From NCBI RefSeq assembly GCF_010560025.1, contig NZ_SAIY01000003.1, positions 186,001 to 250,000 of the forward strand: DNA of 64,000 nt, in the 5' to 3' direction. This DNA is from Verrucosispora sioxanthis (lineage in GTDB: Bacteria; Actinomycetota; Actinomycetes; Mycobacteriales; Micromonosporaceae). Positions 9,976 through 17,852 of this stretch are shown here, piece by piece (the first letter of the stretch is position 1; every line of letters starts with the position of its first letter). Made by a program: the position numbers and the translations under genes. A model generated the notes under the pieces. That model did not search any database, had not been told where the DNA came from, and worked only from the letters and a program-made list of their open reading frames with translations.

Positions 9976-9981
9976 ACCATA
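9976..9981 (-). promoter_or_regulatory. putative -10 box (TATGGT) of the traR/dksA-like leader
   Basis: On the minus strand TATGGT is followed by GGTCCG and the ATG at 9969. This would place the transcription start at the leader frame's first base, upstream of the terminator hairpin. Confidence 0.4.
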
Positions 9982-10196
9982 GGCGGCGACCGGCCGGAAA
10001 CCAACGCCGATCTCCGATGCACGGCCCGGAGGCCGGGGCCCACCTGAAGGTGGACCAGTAGTACGGACCAGCACCAGAGCGGATCAAAGCCGCTAAGGTG
10101 ACCGTGGCGGAGGAGTTGACCGGCGCTTCGCCGCCGGCTCGGGCCGCCCCGGCACCCAGCCCTCGTCGGCCGGGCACGGCCCGCAGGAGGTCCGGG

Positions 10197-10640
10197 ATGT
10201 CGGAGGCGGTGCGCGACTTCTTCGACGGTCTCACCAGGGGTGGGGGGCGGATGCTGCGGCAGGTCTCCGGCACCGTGCGTTTCGACCTGGCCTATCCCGA
10301 CCGGGTCGACCACTGGCTGGTCAGCATCGACCAGGGCCGGATCACGGTGTCGCGTGACGACGTACCGGATGTGGACACGGTGATCCGGGCCGACGCGCAG
10401 TTGTTTCTCCGGATGACCCGCGGCGAGGTCAAGCCGCTGTCGGCGTGGCTGCGCAACGACTTCACCGCCGACGGCGAGTTCCGGTTCGTCATCATGCTGG
10501 AGCGCCTGTTCGCACCGCCGCCCCACGCCCACCACCCGCGGGAGGTGGCCGCCCACCGCAATCACCGGGCGCTGGCCGATCCTGGACAGCCGTCGCCGCA
10601 CGACGCGGTCCCCCCGACCGGTGAGGGGGAGCAGCGGTGA
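10197..10640 (+). CDS. SCP2 sterol-carrier-like domain protein
   Basis: A 147-residue protein with an SCP2/alkyl-sulfatase-C-like fold signature (VRFDLAYPDRVDHWLVSIDQGRITVS, then DTVIRADAQLFLRMTRGE). These domains bind lipids or act as accessory modules. The start at 10197 is chosen for the AGGAGG six bases upstream; an in-frame GTG at 10104, just after TAAGGT, would add 31 low-complexity residues. The stop overlaps the GTG of the next gene (GTGA), so it is coupled to the glycosidase, an unusual pairing. Confidence 0.72.
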   Translation: MSEAVRDFFDGLTRGGGRMLRQVSGTVRFDLAYPDRVDHWLVSIDQGRITVSRDDVPDVDTVIRADAQLFLRMTRGEVKPLSAWLRNDFTADGEFRFVIMLERLFAPPPHAHHPREVAAHRNHRALADPGQPSPHDAVPPTGEGEQR

Positions 10641-12703
10641 GGAAACTCGTCCGCATCCTCGACGGCAACATCTTCGCGTTGAGCGAGGACAACGGCGACA
10701 TGGACTTCAGCCCCACCAATCCGGCCGGGTTCTTCGCCTTCGACACCCGCTTCCTGTCCACCTGGCGGTTGCGGCTCGACGGGGAACGGCTGCACCCACT
10801 GGCTGTGCACGATCCGAGTTACTACAAGATCCGGTTCTTCCTGGTGCCCGGTCATCCGACCCACTACGTCGACGCGAAGGTCTCGATGATCCGCGACCGG
10901 TGGATCTCCGACAGCGCCTTCGTCGAACACCTCACCGTGCTCAACCACACCAACGGCCCCGTCGACTACGTGCTGCGCATCGACGTGGACAGCGACTTCG
11001 CCCCGGTCTACGACGTCATCTGGCCGCACGCGTCGGCGCTGCGCGGCTACCGCGAGGTCTCGACGGACGGCCTGCGGCTCGGCTACCGGCGGGAGAAGTT
11101 CCACCGGGTCACCGACATCTCGACGAGCGAGCCGGCGGAGTTCGACGAGCACGGGCTGACCTTCCGGATCAGGGTCGACCGGCAGGGCCGGTGGAACACG
11201 ACCCTGCGGGTGCGGGCGCTGGTGCTGCGTCCGGACGGCGCGGACATGCGGGAGCGGCTGCGGCACCCGCGCGGCAAGGTCGGCACCGAGTTGCGCCACG
11301 ACCTGAGCGAGTGGATCGCCGAGGCCCCCCGGCTGTACTGCGACTGGGAGTCGCTGTGCACGACCTACCGACGCGGGCTGGCGGACCTCGCCGGCCTGCG
11401 TTTCTCTCCGCTGGCGCTGCCGCACGAGACCATGCTCGCCGCCGGGTTGCCCTGGTCGGCCACCATCATCGGCCGCGACAACCTGCTCACCTGTTACCAG
11501 ACCCTGCCGTTCGTTCCCCGGATGGCGGCGACCACGCTGCGCCTGCTCGCCATGGACCAGGGCACGGTGCTCGACGACTTCCGGGACGAGGAACCCGGCA
11601 AGATCCTCAACGAGTTCCGATACGGGGAGATGGCCGCCTTCGAGCAGCGTCCCCAGTCACCGTATTACGGCGGAGCGGACGTGACGCCCCTGTTCGTCGT
11701 GCTGCTCGACGAGTACGAGCGCTGGACCGGCGACGCCTCGCTGGTGCGCGATCTGGAGGACGCCGCCCGCGCGGCGCTGAACTGGATCGACGAGTACGGC
11801 GACCTGCGCGGCGACGGCTACCTCTGGTACCAGCCGCGAAACGACGCGAGCGGGGCGCAGAACCACTGCTGGAAGGACTCGCCGGAGGCCATCTGTTACC
11901 GGGACGGCCGGCTGCCGGGGCTGCCGCGCGCCACCTGCGAGTTGCAGGGCTACGCGTACGACGCCAAGCGGCGCGGAGCCCGACTGGCCCGCGAGTTCTG
12001 GGGCGACCCGGCGTACGCCGACCGCCTGGAACGACAGGCCGAGGAGCTCAAGCGGCGGTTCAACCGCGACTTCTGGATCGACGGAGGTGAGTATTTCGCG
12101 CTGGCGCTCGGCCCCGACGGTGACCAGGTGGACGCGCTGGCGTCGAACATGGGACACCTGCTGTGGAGTGGCATCGTGGACGACTCCCGGGCCGCCGCCG
12201 TCGCCGGTCACCTGCTCGGGCCACGGCTGTTCTCCGGCTGGGGGGTCCGGACGTTGGCCACCGGGCAGGCCAGCTACAACCCGCTCGGTTACCACGTGGG
12301 TACGGTCTGGCCGTTCGACAACTCGCTGATCGCCTGCGGGCTGCGCCACTACGGCTTCGTCGAGGAGGCGGGAAAGATCGCGGAGTCCGTCATCGAGGCG
12401 TCCCAGCACTTCGCCGGACGGATGCCGGAGGCCTTCGCCGGCTACGACCGTGAACTGACCCGGTACCCGGTGCCGTACCCGGCCGCCAACAGCCCACAGG
12501 CCTCCGCGACCGGCGCCACGTTCCTGCTGCTGCGCAGCCTGCTCGGCCTGGAGCCCTACGGCGAGCACCTGGTGGTGCACCCGGCGCTTCCCGCACGCTT
12601 CGGCCGGATCGAACTGCTGAACATCCCGGGCCGGTGGGGACGCAAGGACGCGATCGGCAACGCGCGGGCGGGCAGGCCGGTGGCGCACAGTGGCGACAGG
12701 TGA
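10637..12703 (+). CDS. glycogen-debranching-type (amylo-alpha-1,6-glucosidase-like) protein
   Basis: A 688-residue protein with the N-terminal glycogen-debranching domain (about 1-215: LDGNIFALSEDNGDM, FFAFDTRFLSTW, HTNGPVDYVLRIDVDSDFAPVYDVIW) followed by an (alpha/alpha)6 catalytic barrel (LPWSATIIGRDNL, QNHCWKDSPEA, YHVGTVWPFDNSLIACGL, PYPAANSPQASATGA). This architecture is shared by amylo-alpha-1,6-glucosidases and related GH63/GH15-like enzymes acting on alpha-glucans. It starts with GTG overlapping the SCP2 gene stop. There are no other glycogen genes nearby. Enzyme class good, exact substrate uncertain. Confidence 0.85.
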   Translation: MRKLVRILDGNIFALSEDNGDMDFSPTNPAGFFAFDTRFLSTWRLRLDGERLHPLAVHDPSYYKIRFFLVPGHPTHYVDAKVSMIRDRWISDSAFVEHLTVLNHTNGPVDYVLRIDVDSDFAPVYDVIWPHASALRGYREVSTDGLRLGYRREKFHRVTDISTSEPAEFDEHGLTFRIRVDRQGRWNTTLRVRALVLRPDGADMRERLRHPRGKVGTELRHDLSEWIAEAPRLYCDWESLCTTYRRGLADLAGLRFSPLALPHETMLAAGLPWSATIIGRDNLLTCYQTLPFVPRMAATTLRLLAMDQGTVLDDFRDEEPGKILNEFRYGEMAAFEQRPQSPYYGGADVTPLFVVLLDEYERWTGDASLVRDLEDAARAALNWIDEYGDLRGDGYLWYQPRNDASGAQNHCWKDSPEAICYRDGRLPGLPRATCELQGYAYDAKRRGARLAREFWGDPAYADRLERQAEELKRRFNRDFWIDGGEYFALALGPDGDQVDALASNMGHLLWSGIVDDSRAAAVAGHLLGPRLFSGWGVRTLATGQASYNPLGYHVGTVWPFDNSLIACGLRHYGFVEEAGKIAESVIEASQHFAGRMPEAFAGYDRELTRYPVPYPAANSPQASATGATFLLLRSLLGLEPYGEHLVVHPALPARFGRIELLNIPGRWGRKDAIGNARAGRPVAHSGDR

Positions 12704-12721
12704 GCCCGGGCGGACCCCAGG

Positions 12722-12727
12722 TAACGT
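12722..12727 (+). promoter_or_regulatory. putative -10 box (TAACGT) of the NUDIX gene
   Basis: TAACGT lies eight bases before the ATG at 12736 and overlaps the 33-base gap after the glycosidase gene, giving a nearly leaderless transcript. Confidence 0.35.
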
Positions 12728-12735
12728 GCTGCGGC

Positions 12736-13248
12736 ATGAGCGGCGTGGCGTACTCGCATTGTTCGTACTGTGGCGCGGCCTACCCGCCGCCGATCGCCTG
12801 GCCCCGGCTCTGCGCGAGCTGTGGCCAGCAGGTCTGGCGCAATCCGCTGCCGGTGGCGGTGGCCGTACAGCCGGTGCTGACCGCCACCGGACTGGGCGTG
12901 GTCGTCGTCCGCCGGGACATCGAACCCGCCCGGGGGCAGCTCGCGCTGCCCGGCGGGTTCATCGAGTACGGCGAACGGTGGGAGGACGCCCTGGTCCGCG
13001 AGCTGCGCGAGGAGACCGGCCTGCGGGCCGAGGCGGTCGGTGCCAGGCTGCTCACCGTGCGGAGCGCGCCGGCCGGCGGCACCATGCTGGTCTTCGGAGA
13101 GCTGCCGGCCCGCCCCGCCGAGGAGCTGCCGCCGTCGGCACCGACCACGGAGGCCACCGAGTGGCTCGTGCTGACCGAGCCGACCGAGCTGGCCTTCTCC
13201 ACCCACACGGAGGTGCTGGCCGACTTCCTCGCCCGCCGGCCGGTCTGA
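12736..13248 (+). CDS. NUDIX hydrolase with N-terminal zinc ribbon
   Basis: A 170-residue protein. Residues 6-35 form a CSYCG...CASCG zinc ribbon, as in NADH-pyrophosphatase-like members. The Nudix box (GX5EX7REUXEEXGU) is visible as GGFIEYGERWEDALVRELREETGL. It would hydrolyse a nucleoside-diphosphate-linked substrate with Mg2+; the N-terminal ribbon favours NUDIX proteins of the NudC-like or ADP-ribose type, but the specificity is open. The start is supported by an upstream TAACGT box rather than a ribosome-binding site. Confidence 0.9.
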   Translation: MSGVAYSHCSYCGAAYPPPIAWPRLCASCGQQVWRNPLPVAVAVQPVLTATGLGVVVVRRDIEPARGQLALPGGFIEYGERWEDALVRELREETGLRAEAVGARLLTVRSAPAGGTMLVFGELPARPAEELPPSAPTTEATEWLVLTEPTELAFSTHTEVLADFLARRPV

Positions 13249-13362
13249 CCGGCCGGGCACCGCGAGCAGGCGTGTTCGTCGGCTCGGCGGGTAGACCGGG
13301 AGATCGCACCGGGACGTCGCGCCTGCGCCGGGTCGGGTCGGTGCACACGTTCCGGGGGGCCG

Positions 13363-15714
13363 ATGACCAGCGAGCCGGGGGCGTCGGACGACGTCGTGGA
13401 GCTGCGGGTGCACGGCGTGTCCGGCGCCGACGCCGAACAGATCCTCGACCGTCCGCACAGTCACCAGGTCGCCGGGGACCGTAACGGCGGGTTCTACCGG
13501 CCGCGCCCGGGCTATCCGGACACCGGAGGTCCGGCGGGCGTGACGTTGGAGGCGTACCGCTGGAGCGAACTTCCCTCCGGCACCACCGTCCGCACGCTGT
13601 CGCTGATGTTCCTGCTGCCGTTCATGCTGTGCAACGTCGCGATCTGGATGCGGCCGGCCCCCGGCGACAAGGCCGGTTCCGGGGTGAAGGCGTTGTGCCG
13701 GCTGCTCGCCCTCAGCCTCACCATGCTGTACGTGCTGGCGGCGATGGGCGTGGCGCTGGAACTGATCGCCTGGCGGTGCGTGCCGAACCCGTCCTGTCTG
13801 GCCGGGCGGCCATGGCTGTCCTGGCTCAGCGACCGACCCACCGGGCTGACCCTGGCCGTCTTCGCGCTGCTGCCCTTCGGCGCGCTCATGCTGGTCTGGC
13901 TGCTCGGTGTCCGTCCGGGCCGCAACTTCGACGCCTTCCACACCCCCATCAGCACCTCCGGGAGCCACCAGCTCAGCGCCGTGGGCCAGTGGGACAGCGG
14001 ACCGACCGTGGACCGGCTCTGTTCACTGCACGGAGCCGCCGGGCTGATGACCCTCGGTCTCGGCCTGGTCGCCGCCCGGATCGGCTCGGGCCCGTCGCCG
14101 CTGAGCGTGACCCTGGCCGTCGTCAGTGGGGCGGTGCTGGTGGTCAGCATCGTGCTGGTCTGCGCGCACCCGTTCGTCGACCTGCTGCCGACCGGCTCGT
14201 ACGCGGATCGGATCTCGCGCGGCCTGCGCAACCTGGCCTTCGTACTGATCGCCGTGGTGCTGGTCGCGGTGTCGGTCGACCCCACGCCGTGGCGGATCCG
14301 GGACGGGTTGCCCGGCTACGCCACCGCCGTCGGGCTGGTCATCTCCTCCCAGGCGGTCCTGCTGTTCCTGCTCGGCACGGGCGCGCTGATCGCCCGGAGC
14401 CGACAACGCCACAGCACCGCCGACACCACCGGCAGCGGCGAACCGGTCGACCGTGGCGACGCCGGCGGAGATGCGCCGCCCGCACCCAGTGTCGAGCCCG
14501 ATGAGGCGCGTCGCGGATTCGGCCGTGACGGGCTCGGCGCCGGACCGCTACGCGGCCTGGGTGCGCCCGTGATCGCGGCCACCGCGACCGGGCTGGCGGT
14601 GGCGATCTCCGCGGACCTGGTCTACCGGGTGGCCGACTTCCTCAACCGCCGTGCCGACGCCGACGGTGAACGGGAGATCAGCCCGCCGCTGGGCTACAAG
14701 TGGGCCATCTTCGTCTTCCTGGTGGCGGCGGCAGCCACCCTGCTGGCGGCGCTGATCATCGGGCTGGCCAGTCGTATCCCCCGGATGCGCACCGCCCGGG
14801 CCACCGTCGCACACGACTTTCCCGACGCGCCGCCGGCCGCCCGGTACCGCCTGCACCAGGTCGAGCGCATGATCGCCAGGGCGCGGTTCACCGAACGGGT
14901 GGAGTCACTCGCGGTGGTGTACGCCTGTGTCGTCGGGGTGGGCATGCCCAGCAGCCTGCTCGGCATGCTGGGCCTGGCACCGGACAGCACGGTGCAGCAG
15001 CTGACCGGCATTCCGGCCGCGGCGACCAACTTCGGCATCCAGATGGGCAGTTTCCTCATCGCGGCGGTGGTGCTCGCGCTGCTCGTCGGCGGCATCTTCG
15101 CGTACCGTACGTCCCGGTTCCGCAGGTACGTCGGCGTGCTGTGGGACCTGGGGACGTTCTGGCCACGGGTGGCGCACCCGTTCGCACCGCCCTGCTACGC
15201 CGAGCGCGCTGTTCCCGAGCTGAGCCGACGGATCGGGTACCTCGCCGAACAGGGTCACGGAGTGCTGCTCACCGGGCACAGTCACGGCTCGGTGCTGCTC
15301 GCCGCCACGATCCTGCAACTGCCACCCGAGGTGTGCGGCCGGTTGGCGCTGCTGACCTACGGCTCACCGCTGCGCCGGCTCTACGCCCGGCTGTTTCCGG
15401 CCTACGTCAGTGACGAGGTGCTCCGCGACGTGGGCGACCGGGTCAACTGGCGGTGGATCAACCTGTGGCGGGACACCGACCCGATCGGGGGCTGGGTCTT
15501 CTCGCCGCACCGGCCGGAGCGTCCGCCGACGGTGTCCGGTGCCGCCGGCACGGTGGACCGGCGGCTGCGCGACCCGGTCGGCGTCCTCCCGCCGCCCGGC
15601 GACAGCGTCCCGCATCCGATCCTCGGGCACTGGCCCGGCGAATCCGATCCGCGCTTCGAGGCCGCGGTGGCCGAGCTGGCGGGCCGGCTGCGTGAGCACG
15701 ACAAGCCGGCATGA
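13363..15714 (+). CDS. large integral membrane protein with alpha/beta-hydrolase-like motifs
   Basis: A 783-residue protein of unknown function. It opens with VVELRVHGVSG (about residues 7-17), a hydrolase-like first strand. At least eight hydrophobic segments follow between about 70 and 600, broken by an acidic cytoplasmic loop around 345-395. After about 630 comes LLTGHSHGSVLLAATI, a lipase-type G-X-S-X-G elbow, then LALLTYGSPLRRLYARLFPAYV and WRDTDPIGGWVF, which supply possible acidic and His residues. It looks like a hydrolase whose core strands are interrupted by a membrane domain. No neighbour explains it. Confidence 0.7.
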   Translation: MTSEPGASDDVVELRVHGVSGADAEQILDRPHSHQVAGDRNGGFYRPRPGYPDTGGPAGVTLEAYRWSELPSGTTVRTLSLMFLLPFMLCNVAIWMRPAPGDKAGSGVKALCRLLALSLTMLYVLAAMGVALELIAWRCVPNPSCLAGRPWLSWLSDRPTGLTLAVFALLPFGALMLVWLLGVRPGRNFDAFHTPISTSGSHQLSAVGQWDSGPTVDRLCSLHGAAGLMTLGLGLVAARIGSGPSPLSVTLAVVSGAVLVVSIVLVCAHPFVDLLPTGSYADRISRGLRNLAFVLIAVVLVAVSVDPTPWRIRDGLPGYATAVGLVISSQAVLLFLLGTGALIARSRQRHSTADTTGSGEPVDRGDAGGDAPPAPSVEPDEARRGFGRDGLGAGPLRGLGAPVIAATATGLAVAISADLVYRVADFLNRRADADGEREISPPLGYKWAIFVFLVAAAATLLAALIIGLASRIPRMRTARATVAHDFPDAPPAARYRLHQVERMIARARFTERVESLAVVYACVVGVGMPSSLLGMLGLAPDSTVQQLTGIPAAATNFGIQMGSFLIAAVVLALLVGGIFAYRTSRFRRYVGVLWDLGTFWPRVAHPFAPPCYAERAVPELSRRIGYLAEQGHGVLLTGHSHGSVLLAATILQLPPEVCGRLALLTYGSPLRRLYARLFPAYVSDEVLRDVGDRVNWRWINLWRDTDPIGGWVFSPHRPERPPTVSGAAGTVDRRLRDPVGVLPPPGDSVPHPILGHWPGESDPRFEAAVAELAGRLREHDKPA

Positions 15715-15732
15715 GCCCTCCCACGGTGCGGC

Positions 15733-15738
15733 TATCCT
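15733..15738 (+). promoter_or_regulatory. putative -10 box (TATCCT) of smpB
   Basis: TATCCT is followed by six bases and the ATG at 15745, giving a leaderless smpB transcript. It lies within 31 bases of the preceding stop codon. Confidence 0.45.
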
Positions 15739-15744
15739 TCCTCG

Positions 15745-16236
15745 ATGGGCACCTCCTCAGCCGCCGAGCGGACCCTGATCGCGGCCAACCGCCAGGCCCG
15801 CCACGACTACGCCGTGCTCAAGACCTACGAGGCCGGCATCGTGCTGGCCGGCACCGAGGTCAAGTCGCTGCGCGCGGGTCGCGTCTCGCTCGTCGACGCC
15901 TTCGCGCAGGAACGCGACGGGGAGATCATGCTGTACGGCCTGCACATCGCCGAGTACGGCTACGGCAGCTGGACCAACCACGCGCCCCGGCGGACCCGCA
16001 AGCTGCTGCTGCGCCGGGTGGAGATCGCCCGGATCCTCGACCGGACCCGCGAGGGCGGAATCACCCTGGTGCCGCTGTCGATGTACTTCTCCGGCGGCTG
16101 GGCGAAGGTAGAGCTGGCACTGGCGAAAGGGCGCCGGTCGTACGACAAGCGACAGGTGCTCGCCGAACGCGACGCCAACCGGGAGATTGCCCGCGAGCTG
16201 GGCCGCCGGCTCAAGGGCCGCCCAGGTCGGCGCTGA
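15745..16236 (+). CDS. smpB: SsrA (tmRNA)-binding protein SmpB
   Basis: SmpB binds tmRNA and delivers it to stalled ribosomes for trans-translation. The 163-residue protein shows the family hallmarks: [35 protein letters not shown] near the start (in parts), [23 protein letters not shown], and the basic C-terminal tail [19 protein letters not shown]. Length is normal. The ssrA gene itself, often adjacent in other bacteria, is not evident downstream. Confidence 0.97.
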   Translation: MGTSSAAERTLIAANRQARHDYAVLKTYEAGIVLAGTEVKSLRAGRVSLVDAFAQERDGEIMLYGLHIAEYGYGSWTNHAPRRTRKLLLRRVEIARILDRTREGGITLVPLSMYFSGGWAKVELALAKGRRSYDKRQVLAERDANREIARELGRRLKGRPGRR

Positions 16237-16329
16237 GCCGGAAGCCGTGGCTCGCCCTCGGACCGGGTCGAGCCCGCGCGGGACGACCCGGAGACCGGCG
16301 GGCACCCGCGACAGTCTCCCAGCGGTCGC

Positions 16330-16744
16330 TCAGTCGGCGAGCAGCTGGGTGTGCGCCGCGCGCAACCGGGTGAGCGCTGGATCGCTACCCGGCGGAAAGC
16401 GCCGATCCAGCTCGGCCCAGACCTCGGCGAGCGCCATGGTCACCGCCCGCAGCTCGGCGGCGTGCCGGCGCCCGCTCTGCTGCCGCTGCAGCGTCGAGGC
16501 GTCGGGACCAGCCGGCGGTGACCTCGGCCAGGCGGGCGGCGTCGGCGCGGGCCTCGGCGACCGTTCGGGCGGCCGCCGCCGGCACGATCGCGGCGACCGG
16601 CCGAGGGTCACCGTCACGGGTCACCACCGTGACCGAGTCGGTCAGCTCGGCCATGGCGACGAGTTGGCTGAGTCGGGTGCGCGCCTCGCGGAGGGGCAGC
16701 GAGCGCGCCGGGGCGTTTCGCGGAGTGAGGGCGGGGACAGCCAT
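16330..16744 (-). pseudogene. Phd/YefM-like antitoxin, frameshifted
   Basis: The first 80 residues from the ATG at 16744 match a type II antitoxin: a polar start, SLPLREARTRLSQLVAMAELTDSVTVVTRDGDPRPVAAIV. Near 16503-16506 (CCC on the coding strand, inside TGGTCCCGACGCC) one extra C shifts the frame; removing it restores GWSDASTLQRQQSGRRHAAELRAVTMALAEVWAELDRRF and a stop at 16330. The intact product would be about 137 aa. No toxin gene adjoins, so this is an orphan. Real decay and sequence error are both possible. Confidence 0.6.
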
Positions 16745-16785
16745 GAATACATCGTCGGTGCCGGGTACGACACTTTCCGCGACCG

Positions 16786-17679
16786 TCAGCGCGACGAATG
16801 GTCCCGGCGGGACGGGAACTGGGCACCGGGACGGGCCAGCGTCGACCGGGCGCGCAGCCCCACCGGATCGGGTGCGCTGACGTCCGGTGTCGCGGCGGCC
16901 GTGGCCGGCTGCGGCCGTTGCCGGGCGTCCAGGTAGGCCAGCGCGGCGCGATCCTCGTCGGTGGGCGCGGCGAGCAACGCGTACACCAGACCGACCACGC
17001 CGAAGATGACCAGCAGCACGATCGGGATCAGCAGCGTACCGACACCCGCCCCGGTGACCTCACCTCGTTCCTCGTGCAGGTGCACCGACAGGGCGCTCAT
17101 CCCGGTGAAGTGCATGCCGTTGACCGCCACCCCCATCACCAGCGCCGAGGCGAAGATCGCCACTCCCTTGCGTACGGTCACCGCGAGCCAGAGGGCGACG
17201 GACGCGGCGATCACGGCGATCAGCACCGACAGGCCCACCCGGAGGTCGTCGTAGACCAGCCGACCGTCCAACCGCATCGCCGCCATGCCCGTGTAGTGCA
17301 TCGCCGCCACCCCGGCGCCGGTGAACAGGCCGCCACCGAGGATCCGTGCCGCCGAGAGCCGACCGGTGCCGACGATCGCCAGCCCGAGGCCGACGGCCGC
17401 CACCGCGATCAGCGCGCTGGCAACCGTGATCGGCACGTCGTAGCGGATCCGCGTCCCGGTCACCGCGAAGCCCAGCATCGCCATGAAGTGCATCGTCCAG
17501 ATCGCCGTGCCGCCGAGCGCCCAGGCGGCCAGGGTTCCCCACCAGAGTTTCTGGCCCGTACCGGTGGCGGTCCGGATGCGGCCGGCACAGACCAGGCCGA
17601 GGATGGAACCGAGCACCGACAGCGCGTAGCTCAACGCCGGTGTGATCCAGCCGTACTCAAAGTGATTGATGTCCGCCAC
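16786..17679 (-). CDS. MHYT-domain integral membrane sensor
   Basis: A 297-residue membrane protein with seven predicted helices and three MHYT-type repeats: TMHFMAMLGF, AMHYTGMAAM and GMHFTGMSAL. The Met/His residues are proposed to bind copper and to sense O2, CO or NO. Here the domain stands alone with a polar C-terminal tail, without GGDEF or EAL. The GTG at 17679 is chosen because GGGGGGAG lies just upstream and VADINHFEYGWITP is a normal N-terminus. Function in this organism unknown. Confidence 0.9.
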   Translation of the reverse strand: MADINHFEYGWITPALSYALSVLGSILGLVCAGRIRTATGTGQKLWWGTLAAWALGGTAIWTMHFMAMLGFAVTGTRIRYDVPITVASALIAVAAVGLGLAIVGTGRLSAARILGGGLFTGAGVAAMHYTGMAAMRLDGRLVYDDLRVGLSVLIAVIAASVALWLAVTVRKGVAIFASALVMGVAVNGMHFTGMSALSVHLHEERGEVTGAGVGTLLIPIVLLVIFGVVGLVYALLAAPTDEDRAALAYLDARQRPQPATAAATPDVSAPDPVGLRARSTLARPGAQFPSRRDHSSR

Positions 17680-17777
17680 GTGGGCTCCCCCCAGAGCTGC
17701 TACCGGCGCGTAGTGCACGCGCCGATGACATCATCGGGGACGCTCTCACCAGGCACAACAGGACCCCTGGTCAATTC

Positions 17778-17787
17778 GGGGGGGGGG
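17778..17787 (+). repeat. G10 homopolymer tract
   Basis: Ten consecutive Gs (Cs on the strand of the MHYT gene) lie about 100 bases upstream of the MHYT gene start and 65 bases beyond the helY stop. It is the longest mononucleotide run I noticed in the window and a likely site of slippage or miscalling. Confidence 0.8.
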
Positions 17788-17852
17788 TGCCGCGACGGTG
17801 ACGCAGCGACGCGTCGGTTCCGACGCATCGACCGGCCGCCGTCGCGGTCGGC

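Noticed and set aside
16237..16329. Possible ssrA (tmRNA) gene next to smpB
   Set aside because: Only about 90 bases separate smpB from the next gene and no tRNA-like ends were seen.
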